Origin: Dehalococcoidia bacterium
GTDB lineage: Bacteria; Chloroflexota; Dehalococcoidia; Lucifugimonadales; SHYT01
Reading direction: 5' to 3'
DNA length: 54,216 nucleotides
Assembly (NCBI GenBank): GCA_009692665.1
Contig: SHYT01000002.1
Coordinates: 120,606-174,821, forward strand
A program made the translations under genes and the position numbers. Below, in pieces: positions 1 through 6,421 of this stretch. Within the stretch, counting starts at the first letter, position 1. Each line of letters begins with the position of its first letter. The notes beneath the pieces are model-generated. The model was not told where the DNA came from. It searched no databases and saw only the letters and a list, made by a program, of their open reading frames with translations.

Positions 1-470
1 AGGTTAGGTAGGTGGGGCAGGGTGGCAGCCAGCCCCCAGACAGCAAACCCTTGCGCCCACTGGCGCGCGGCGGCATGCTAGGTGGGACACGTCTCAGCAT
101 ACGAACTACTCTAGAAGAGAACTCGGAGGCCAACTAGAAAGCCGAAGGGCAATCGGTGCACGCAGAGGAAGCCCTTGAAACACCCCAGGAACAGCACACA
201 CTGACGGTCGCCGCAGTGTACCTGCTGCCTGCACGTAGCCCAGCATGCTGTCACGCCCTAACATGTGATCCAATGCAGCCCAGTTGTTGCAAGATGCTTG
301 TATCTGAAAACCGTGCTGTCAGGTCACGGCGACACAATACGCAAACATTCGTAGTTGATTGAACTGGAGTCGGGACGGAATTCGTGGCGCCAATTGCAAG
401 ACGAGCGGAGCAAGTCAAGAGAAGTCTTAGACACAATCTAAGAGTCCAGCACAGCGCAAAGGAGACGCAC
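1..470. other. Leader region upstream of cimA, no gene recognised
   Basis: No open frame in this stretch has a plausible protein sequence or a ribosome binding site. The short frames at 156-362 (plus) and 251-562 (minus) are rich in Cys, Arg and Ser and look like chance frames. A small hairpin with 6-base arms lies at 426-442, and an AAAGGAG ribosome binding site at about 458-464 serves cimA. I saw no T-box or leucine-leader peptide. The left edge may hold the far 3' flank of a neighbouring gene. Confidence 0.5.
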
Positions 471-2057
471 ATGCCACAGCCAGACTTGTACGACACCACA
501 CTCCGGGACGGCACCCAAATGGAGGGTATCTCCGTCTCTGTAGAAGACAAAATCAAAATCACGCAGCGCCTCGACCAGCTAGGCTTGCACTACATTGAGG
601 GCGGCTGGCCCGGTTCCAATCCCAAAGACGTTGAGTTCTTCGCACGCGCTCAATCGCTCAAGCTCAAGACCGCCCAGCTCGCCGCCTTTGGCAGCACCAG
701 GCGGGCGGGTGTCAAGGTGGACCAGGACAGCCAGGTGCGGGCGCTACTGGAAGCCCGTACGCCTGTCGTTACCCTCGTGGGCAAAGCGTCAGAAATGCAG
801 GTCACCAAAATCCTGGAGACGACCCTGGACGAGAACCTGGCAATGATTGCCGATACCGTCTCCTACCTCAAAAAGAAAGGCCGCAAGGTCTTCTATGACG
901 CCGAGCACTTCTTCGATGGCTACCGCGCCAACCCTGAGTACTCCATCCGCTGCCTGCTAGCCGCCGCCGAAGCCGGTGCCTCCTGCGTCGTCCTCTGCGA
1001 TACCAACGGCGGCACCCTTCCGCACGAAATCACAGTCATCGTTACCACCGTCCGCAAAGCCACTGGCGTGCCTCTCGGTATCCACGTCCACAATGACGCG
1101 GACACGGCCGTTGCCTCTTCCCTAGCAGCCGTGCTTGCGGGTGTCGCCCAGGTGCAGGGCTGCGTGAACGGCTACGGCGAGCGCACTGGCAACGCCAACA
1201 TTCTCTCCGTCCTGGCGAATCTCCAAATCAAAATGGGTATCAAATGTGTCACCGATGAACAGTTAGCCCAATTGACAGAGGTCGCCCGCTTTGTGAGCGA
1301 GACGGTAAACCTGCCGCTGAACCCCCAGATGCCTTACGTGGGAACCAGCGCCTTCGTCCACAAGGGCGGGCTGCACGCCTCCGCAGTGGTTAAGCTGGCA
1401 GAAAGCTACCAGCACATCAAGCCGGAACTGGTAGGCAATAGTAACCGAGTCCTCGTTTCGGAGCTTGCGGGCCGCGCCAACGTGCAGTACAAATTGAATG
1501 AGATCGGAATGAAGCTTTCCGGCGACCAGGCGCGGGAGCTCGTCGAGATTGTTAAGCAGCAGGAGAGCCAAGGCTATCAGTACGAAGGTGCCGAGGCCTC
1601 ATTTGAATTACTTGTAAAGCGGCGTCTCCCAGGCTATATACCACCTTTCAAACTAGAAGACTTTCGTGTTATGGTGGCTCGCGGAACGGCCTTCGGGGCG
1701 CAAGCAGAGAGCGCCCTGCTAGTCGAGGCGACGGTGAAAGTAACCGTGGCGGGCGAGACTTTCCACACCGCCGCTGAGGGCAACGGCCCCGTCAATGCCC
1801 TGGACGCAGCGCTCAGGAAGGCACTGTTGCAGTTCTATCCAACTCTGGTGCGAGTACGCTTGATTGACTACAAAGTGCGTGTGGTGGATCAGGGCAGCGG
1901 CACTGGCGCCATGGTACGGGTGCTCATTGAGTCCACTGATGGCTTAAAGAACTGGCATACTGTGGGTGCCTCGCCAAATATTATCGAGGCAAGCTGGTTA
2001 GCCCTACAAGATGGCTTTGAATGGTGGCTCTTGCGAGAGGGAGCCGCTAAAGGGTAG
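471..2057 (+). CDS. cimA: (R)-citramalate synthase
   Basis: Condenses pyruvate and acetyl-CoA to (R)-citramalate, the threonine-independent route to 2-oxobutyrate for isoleucine. The 528-residue product has the HMGL/LeuA-type TIM barrel first: DTTLRDGTQMEG near residue 8 carries the catalytic Arg and metal Asp, HVHNDADTAVA carries the metal histidines, and GYGERTGNAN follows. The linker motif SAFVHKGGLHASAV comes next, then a C-terminal LeuA-type allosteric domain, probably the isoleucine-sensing part. The length fits the CimA group better than LeuA or homocitrate synthase. The frame stays open upstream to 384, but ATG at 471 sits 6 bases after AAAGGAG and starts exactly where family members start. 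The phosphatase gene follows after 30 bases on the same strand. Confidence 0.93.
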   Translation: MPQPDLYDTTLRDGTQMEGISVSVEDKIKITQRLDQLGLHYIEGGWPGSNPKDVEFFARAQSLKLKTAQLAAFGSTRRAGVKVDQDSQVRALLEARTPVVTLVGKASEMQVTKILETTLDENLAMIADTVSYLKKKGRKVFYDAEHFFDGYRANPEYSIRCLLAAAEAGASCVVLCDTNGGTLPHEITVIVTTVRKATGVPLGIHVHNDADTAVASSLAAVLAGVAQVQGCVNGYGERTGNANILSVLANLQIKMGIKCVTDEQLAQLTEVARFVSETVNLPLNPQMPYVGTSAFVHKGGLHASAVVKLAESYQHIKPELVGNSNRVLVSELAGRANVQYKLNEIGMKLSGDQARELVEIVKQQESQGYQYEGAEASFELLVKRRLPGYIPPFKLEDFRVMVARGTAFGAQAESALLVEATVKVTVAGETFHTAAEGNGPVNALDAALRKALLQFYPTLVRVRLIDYKVRVVDQGSGTGAMVRVLIESTDGLKNWHTVGASPNIIEASWLALQDGFEWWLLREGAAKG

Positions 2058-2087
2058 CAAAATCGCTGCAGCAGGAGGGGAAATCGC

Positions 2088-2554
2088 ATGGAACAGGTGC
2101 TCTTTGTATGCACTGGCAATACCTGCAGAAGCCCCATGGCAGCCGCGTTTTTCAAGCACTTAGCAGAGCTCAGAAAGGTCTTTCCCCGCAAGCAAGCTCC
2201 GCAGGGCTGAACATCCACGAAGAGGCCGCTACCCACGAAGCTATCGAGTCCGCGTACGAGCACGGTGTCGATATTTCCTCCCACAAGCCCCATCGTTTCA
2301 TCCCAGGCGCCATTGACAATGCCGACCGTATCTACGCCATGACAGAAACACAGAAGCGCCGAGTGGTAAAAGAATTTCCCAACGCCCGCGGCAAGGTGAC
2401 CCCCCTCCTAGAGTCTATTGGTGCCGAGGGCGATATCTACGACCCGTTCGGCAAGGGCTTGCGCGACTACCAGAATTGCGCACAGCAGATCTGGGTTGCT
2501 GTGGACAAGCTGGCCACGCAGCTCCAACGTCAGGAGCCCGTCCGGGTCCGCTAG
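2088..2554 (+). pseudogene. Low-molecular-weight protein-tyrosine phosphatase, frameshifted
   Basis: The ATG at 2088, behind AGGAGGGG, opens with the family P-loop VCTGNTCRSPMA, the CX5R catalytic motif of LMW phosphatases and ArsC-type arsenate reductases. That frame ends at a TGA near 2210. The rest of the family, SAGLNIHEEAATHEAI through the DPFGKG loop holding the general-acid Asp, continues in another frame to 2554. The switch falls at about 2185-2205, near the run TTTCCCC, and one extra base would restore a protein of about 155 residues. Both halves are well conserved, so either the mutation is recent or this is a sequencing or assembly error. No canonical -1 slippery heptamer is in register here. 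The substrate cannot be told from sequence. Confidence 0.8.
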
Positions 2555-2584
2555 GCAGTCTCCCACTTAAGCCACACAACAAAG

Positions 2585-2640
2585 TCCCTCCTCAGCACAA
2601 AGGGCCTCGCTTGCGCGAGGCCCTTTGTGCTGAGGAGGGA
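2585..2640. terminator. Perfect 26-bp inverted repeat between convergent genes
   Basis: Arms 2585-2610 and 2615-2640 are exact reverse complements around a TTGC loop. The element sits between the plus-strand phosphatase and the minus-strand PDZ gene, the place expected for a bidirectional terminator. No clear T-run follows on either strand and the stem is longer than usual, so another role such as a RIP-like palindrome is possible. Confidence 0.65.
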
Positions 2641-2691
2641 GGTATCGAGTTAGATTGGCCCACTAGTAGTCGTTGTTCCATTGGGAGCCTA

Positions 2692-3549
2692 CTAGATCCG
2701 CTGCGGCGCCCCAAATTTGCCCTTGATGTCATGCGGCTTGGCTGGCGCTTGTGCGGGCGCAGGCCGTACCGGCGGCTGCGGAAACGGCCCAATGTGAATG
2801 GCCGTATCGCTGTTATGCTTCATCACAACCACCTGGTCGCCCACGTTTACTTGATCAAGCGTGATGGTATTCTTGCCCTTGACCAGCTTCGTGTTCGCAT
2901 CAATCGTAGTGGTCTGCGCTGCGCCGTTGCCGTTCGGCTTCACGGTCAGCGAATTCGTGCCCTTGGCGCTCACCGTGCCAGCCACCATGCTCATCGTCTG
3001 GGTCTGGCCATCCTTGTTCTCCCATTCGGCATTGGTGCTGTGTGGCTTGCCGCCGTCGCGCCCAAAGAATCCAAAGTGCGGGAACTTGAAGTGCGGCAAG
3101 CGCTTTTCATCCGTGTCAGCATGCAGCTTTGCAGGAGGCGCAGGCCGCGCAGCCAGCGTCACCGATACCGTCTTGGTAGCGCCACCGCTCACAAGTGTGA
3201 GCGGTAGCGTGCCGCCAACGCCAGCGATCTTCGCCGCGTCGGCCAGGACAGCAACGGTCGTGGCCGCGGTGGCGCCAACCTTGGTAATGACATCTTTCTC
3301 TTTAATCCCTGCCGTGCCTGCCGGGCTGTCAGATGCCACTTTGACAACCGCCTGACCTTGCAGGCTCTTGTCTACACCCAGCCTGGTAGCCACGTTCTCG
3401 TTCATGGGAACGACTACCACGCCCAAATACGGCATCGGAGTTGCCGCAGCGGGCGCGGGAGGTGGTGCGCTCTGTGTAAAGATCGCTACAGGCACGAGTG
3501 CCCCAATCGCGAGTACCGCAATGATAAGGAACAACCAACTTTTGCGCAT
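2692..3549 (-). CDS. Secreted or membrane-anchored PDZ-domain protein
   Basis: The 285-residue protein begins MRKSW, followed by a hydrophobic segment at about residues 5-25, which looks like a signal peptide or signal anchor. Residues 40-130 form a PDZ domain of the HtrA/DegQ kind: PYLGVVVVP stands in the ligand-loop position, then SPAGTAGIKEKDVI and the closing TKTVSVTLAAR. No protease domain is attached. Residues 185-250 resemble the small beta-barrel DUF5666-type domain (MVAGTVSAKGTNSLTV ... VGDQVVVM). The tail is Pro/Ala-rich. ATG at 3549 is preceded by GAGGTAGAGAGC. It probably acts outside the membrane as a binding or scaffold protein; its partner is unknown. Confidence 0.75.
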   Translation of the reverse strand: MRKSWLFLIIAVLAIGALVPVAIFTQSAPPPAPAAATPMPYLGVVVVPMNENVATRLGVDKSLQGQAVVKVASDSPAGTAGIKEKDVITKVGATAATTVAVLADAAKIAGVGGTLPLTLVSGGATKTVSVTLAARPAPPAKLHADTDEKRLPHFKFPHFGFFGRDGGKPHSTNAEWENKDGQTQTMSMVAGTVSAKGTNSLTVKPNGNGAAQTTTIDANTKLVKGKNTITLDQVNVGDQVVVMKHNSDTAIHIGPFPQPPVRPAPAQAPAKPHDIKGKFGAPQRI

Positions 3550-3701
3550 AGCTCTCTACCTCTTTGCAGGGGTCTTTGACTCGCGGCTTCTGCCGCCCTG
3601 CTATTCCCTGCTTGAAAAGCAAAACGGGAATCCTTTCGAAAAGTTAGCTGGCTGTTTGGCTTTACATCACCGTGGGCGTTGAGGACAAGCGGACGGATGT
3701 T

Positions 3702-4112
3702 TCAATTGCTGCTATCCGGAACAACTTCCAGCGTTTCAGGTAAGATTTGCTCCTCCCCAATGCGGTAGGCGCGCACTACAGGTGCTTTCTTGTCCATCAG
3801 CGAGACTAGAATGTAAAACGCCTCGGGGTAGCTTGCGAGCCGCACATCTGTTTTTGACGGATATGCCTCCGTATGCGTGTGCGAGTGGTAAATCACCATC
3901 ACTTCCCACCCGCTATCCTCTATCTCACGGTTCACCTTGAAATGTTCTTTGGGGTCTAGACTATAGCGATACGGGCTGTGCTCCATATTCGTCATGCGGT
4001 AGAACTTCGTTGCGCGCCCGTCCCGCCCGGCGATGATGCCGCAGCACTCATCCGGATCGTCCTCCAGTGCGTGCGCAGTCATCTGGTCTACGTACGACTT
4101 TGGCAGTTGCAT
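3702..4112 (-). CDS. JAMM/MPN+ metalloprotease (Mov34/PAD-1 family)
   Basis: A 136-residue single-domain protein with the full JAMM zinc site: Glu in DPDECCGIIAG near residue 20, and HSHTHTEAYPSKTD, which matches HxHx10D. Known bacterial members cut after the C-terminal Gly-Gly of ubiquitin-like sulfur carriers (ThiS, MoaD, CysO), for example in the CysO-cysteine pathway; whether this one does is inference. The start is uncertain. TTG at 4124 has no ribosome binding site, whereas the adjacent ATGs at 4115 and 4112 follow GGGAGG directly; 4112 gives the better spacing of about 4. It is divergent from the redox and HesB genes to its right. Confidence 0.85.
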   Translation of the reverse strand: MQLPKSYVDQMTAHALEDDPDECCGIIAGRDGRATKFYRMTNMEHSPYRYSLDPKEHFKVNREIEDSGWEVMVIYHSHTHTEAYPSKTDVRLASYPEAFYILVSLMDKKAPVVRAYRIGEEQILPETLEVVPDSSN

Positions 4113-4253
4113 CATCCCTCCCAACTACGGATGTTCATAAAAGCCTGCACTGGGCATTGATTGATAGCATAGCCCTGGCCAAAGCGCACCATAGTATATA
4201 CCGGCGCTCCACAGTTCCGATGCGTAATGAGGCCAGTGGCGAGCCTGGCAACA

Positions 4254-4282
4254 TTGACGCATGTAGCCAGCTTCCCTATAAT
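4254..4282 (+). promoter_or_regulatory. Sigma-70-type promoter
   Basis: TTGACG at 4254-4259, a 17-base spacer and a perfect TATAAT at 4277-4282. The predicted start of transcription is near 4289, about 40 bases before the small redox gene at 4329. This is the best promoter match I found in the window. Confidence 0.75.
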
Positions 4283-4328
4283 TGCCTAGCAATAATGTGT
4301 CTCGAAAACCTGCCTATGGAGAATCTAG

Positions 4329-4472
4329 ATGCCCAACCAGCTAGGCAAGCGCTACGAATGCAAAGAATGCGGTACTACTGTTCTGTGCACCAAGGCAGGT
4401 ACAGGCGCTATTGAGTGCCACAGTAAGCTTATGGACCTCCAGCAGCCACGCCAGCTCCCCTCGTCAGACTAG
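4329..4472 (+). CDS. Small desulforedoxin-like metal-binding protein
   Basis: A 47-residue protein behind a GGAGA ribosome binding site with 7-base spacing. RYECKECGTTVL at residues 8-19 matches the CxxC knuckle that opens desulforedoxin and the N-terminal domain of desulfoferrodoxin, and GTGAIECHSKLM matches the second metal half-site. The usual CC pair of that half-site is CH here, so the ligand set would be CxxC plus Cys/His, or zinc rather than iron. It lies downstream of a consensus promoter and 71 bases before the HesB-type gene, so the two are probably co-transcribed. A redox or iron role is inferred from the fold and the neighbour. Confidence 0.75.
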   Translation: MPNQLGKRYECKECGTTVLCTKAGTGAIECHSKLMDLQQPRQLPSSD

Positions 4473-4543
4473 CCTTGCACCGATCTGGTAAACTAGAGTT
4501 AATGAGGCAGGGGCAATATGGGCTCCCGCCCGAAGGAGAAGAC

Positions 4544-5059
4544 ATGGGGAATATAGTTATCACACCCGCAGCCATTGAGAAACTAAAGACTATCTTGGCT
4601 GAAGAGGGCGAGGGCAATTCCCTCCGCGTTATGGTCATGCCGGGCGGGCACGGCCTCCAGTACATGCTTACTGCCGAAAAAGAGAAGAACGATGATGACC
4701 TCACCGAAAACTACGGTGGTCTCCAGGTCATCATGGACACCGATAGCGCCCCGCTGCTTGAGGGCGCGGAAATTGACTACATAGAAGAGTTGACTCGCAC
4801 CGGCTTCACCATCAATAACCCCAACGCCAAACTCTTCGGCGCTGCTGGCGGCTGCGCATGCGGCGGCGGTGCCTGCGCGTGCGGCGGCGGCGAACACGCC
4901 CAGAACCAGGCCTCTGCCTGCGCGTGCGGCGGCGGCGAACACGCCCAGAACCAGGCCTCTGCCTGCGCGTGCGGCGGCGGTGCCTGCGCGTGCGGCGGCG
5001 GCGAACACGCTGGTGAACATGCTGAGGCTGGCCACTCCCACGAAGGCCACGCCCACTAA
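4544..5059 (+). CDS. HesB/IscA-family protein with Cys/His-rich repeat tail
   Basis: 171 residues; ATG at 4544 follows GAAGGAGAAG. Residues 1-97 are an A-type iron-sulfur carrier domain: VITPAAIEKLKTIL, VMVMPGGHGLQY and GFTINNPNAK. Canonical members coordinate iron or cluster with three Cys, the first in GGCSG and two in a C-terminal CGCG. Here the first position reads GGHG, a His, and the C-terminal CxC is expanded into five CAC units followed by GGG at residues 104-150 (ten Cys), separated by EHAQNQASA spacers, then a His-rich end with six His in the last 17 residues. The core fold is confidently of this family. Whether it carries a cluster or stores metal is open. An inverted repeat follows at 5078. 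Confidence 0.88.
   Translation: MGNIVITPAAIEKLKTILAEEGEGNSLRVMVMPGGHGLQYMLTAEKEKNDDDLTENYGGLQVIMDTDSAPLLEGAEIDYIEELTRTGFTINNPNAKLFGAAGGCACGGGACACGGGEHAQNQASACACGGGEHAQNQASACACGGGACACGGGEHAGEHAEAGHSHEGHAH
4871..5010 (+). repeat. 45-bp in-frame tandem repeat in the HesB-type gene
   Basis: Two exact 45-base units, 4871-4915 and 4916-4960, are followed by two shorter copies of the GCCTGCGCGTGCGGCGGCGG core at 4961-4981 and 4982-5010. Each unit keeps the reading frame and encodes CACGGGEHAQNQASA. Exact repeats like these can expand or contract, so tail length may vary between strains. Confidence 0.9.
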
Positions 5060-5077
5060 GAATTCTCGCGCATTAGC

Positions 5078-5110
5078 AAGAATGCACCCGCCAATGGCGG
5101 GTGCATTCTT
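5078..5110. terminator. Bidirectional terminator-like hairpin
   Basis: Fifteen-base perfect arms (5078-5092 and 5096-5110) around a 3-base loop, with the CACCCGCC/GGCGGGTG core flanked by AAGAAT and ATTCTT. It lies between the convergent HesB-type gene (plus) and GNAT gene (minus), 18 bases after one stop and 4 after the other. Confidence 0.8.
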
Positions 5111-5113
5111 CAT

Positions 5114-5731
5114 CTAAGCAGGCGCAAGCAACTCAATCCTCGGCCGGTATCGCTCCCGCTGCTCCTCCCACTCACGGCGCAGCAGTGTGAAAAACCACGC
5201 GTCCTGCCACTCCCCAAGCTTCTGGTACGCGCAGCGCATCTGCCCGTCAAAGTGGAAGCCGTTCTTCTCCAGTACCCGCTTGCTGCCACCGTTTCCCACG
5301 TACACGGTCGCTGACACGCGCACCGCCTCCAAATGCTCAAACGCAAAATGCACCGTCATCCGCAGCGCATCCGTCATGTAGCCGCCGTTCCAGAACGGCA
5401 CGCCTACCCAGTACCTCACATCCACCTGCTGCGGGCTGGGCCGGAGCCGCACTGCAATGGATCCCATAAACATGGCATCCTCCAGACGCTCAATTGCAAA
5501 CGAATATGTCGTCGACTGCCCCTGGCCCTGCGACGGTAGTCCCACCGACGCATACGTGTGCTGCATCTCCTGTTCGTCCGCGGGCCCGTCCCATCCCAAT
5601 ATACGCGTCACCTGACCGTCACGCACCAGCGCATAGGCCAGCACCGCGTCCTCCGGCCTCAGCGGTCGTAACCGCACCCGCTCGCCGAGCATTTCAATGT
5701 TCTTGAACGTTTTGAAGGCCGTGTCACCCAA
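5114..5731 (-). CDS. GNAT acetyltransferase, RimJ/RimL type
   Basis: About 205 residues with the RimJ/RimL-type GNAT fold: VRLRPLRPEDA in the first strand and helix, FMGSIAVRL, YWVGVPFWNGGYMTDALRMTVHFAF where the acetyl-CoA-binding loop and helix lie, and VYVGNGGSKRVLEKNGF, the typical NxxSxRVLEKxGF motif. Such enzymes acetylate protein N-termini, polyamines or small molecules; the substrate is not predictable. The chosen start is TTG at 5731. Its N-terminus aligns with the neighbouring paralogue (AFKTFKNIE against ALKTFHDIE), which supports this over the internal ATG at residue 14. It lies 15 bases downstream of that paralogue, so the two are a tandem duplication in one transcript. Confidence 0.85.
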   Translation of the reverse strand: MGDTAFKTFKNIEMLGERVRLRPLRPEDAVLAYALVRDGQVTRILGWDGPADEQEMQHTYASVGLPSQGQGQSTTYSFAIERLEDAMFMGSIAVRLRPSPQQVDVRYWVGVPFWNGGYMTDALRMTVHFAFEHLEAVRVSATVYVGNGGSKRVLEKNGFHFDGQMRCAYQKLGEWQDAWFFTLLRREWEEQRERYRPRIELLAPA

Positions 5732-5746
5732 CGCTTGCCCTCGCCA

Positions 5747-6373
5747 TTACGCCAGCACAACAATGTGCTCCGACTTTGGCTGGTACCACTCTTTCCGTGA
5801 CTCCCACTCAGGCCGGAGCAGGGTGCAGTACCACTCATCCAGGTAGTCGCCGGCCTTTAGGACTTGAGCACGGCGGGTGGCGTCCAAGTTGAACCCGTTC
5901 TTCTCTAGAACGCGGCGGCTTGCCCCATTGCGCGTGAACACCGTAGCGTACACGCGTAGCGCGTCCAGGTGCGTGAAGGCGAAGTGGGTAGCAAGCCGGA
6001 GGGCATCAGTCGCGTAGCCGTTGCCCCAGTGCCACGGGCCGAGCCAGTAACCCACCTCCCATTGCTGCTCATGAACACCCATATGGAGCGTTACAACGCC
6101 TATCAGACCCGGCTGCCCAATCTGCTCAATGGCAAGTGGATATGCCCAGCGAGCATTTGGAGCAACATTTGGCAGCGCTGCTGCCTTGCGCGCCCATTCC
6201 AACTCGTCCTCGTGGCACACAGGGCCTTCAAAGGGCAGGTTGTGCGTGACACGATCATCACTGAAGAAATGGAAAACGGCCTCGCCGTCAGTGGCCCGCA
6301 CGGGCCGCAGCCGTACTTTCCCGCCCACGAGCTCAATATCGTGGAACGTCTTCAGCGCGCCCTGCGTCGTCAT
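5747..6373 (-). CDS. GNAT acetyltransferase, RimJ/RimL type (tandem paralogue)
   Basis: 208 residues, starting at ATG 6373. It has the same architecture as its downstream neighbour: VRLRPVRATDGEA, GLIGVVTLHMG, YWLGPWHWGNGYATDALRL and NGASRRVLEKNGFNLD. The two proteins share the family motifs throughout but differ in the substrate-side loops and C-termini, so they have probably diverged in specificity. purL ends 48 bases upstream on the same strand, so readthrough from purL is likely. Confidence 0.85.
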   Translation of the reverse strand: MTTQGALKTFHDIELVGGKVRLRPVRATDGEAVFHFFSDDRVTHNLPFEGPVCHEDELEWARKAAALPNVAPNARWAYPLAIEQIGQPGLIGVVTLHMGVHEQQWEVGYWLGPWHWGNGYATDALRLATHFAFTHLDALRVYATVFTRNGASRRVLEKNGFNLDATRRAQVLKAGDYLDEWYCTLLRPEWESRKEWYQPKSEHIVVLA

Positions 6374-6421
6374 GCGGTTCAGCCCTTCTGAGGAAGTACG
6401 AAAGGTATGCCAGAAGATTCC

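Noticed and set aside
251-562. 103-codon minus-strand frame at the left end
   Set aside because: It overlaps the start of cimA, is rich in Ser, Cys and Arg, and lacks a ribosome binding site.
2180-2210. Programmed -1 frameshift in the phosphatase gene
   Set aside because: No X XXY YYZ heptamer is in the right register and no downstream pseudoknot was evident. A programmed shift is not known to me in this family.
4871-5010. Short direct repeats that might suggest a CRISPR array
   Set aside because: The units are in-frame coding repeats without unique spacers, inside the HesB-type gene.
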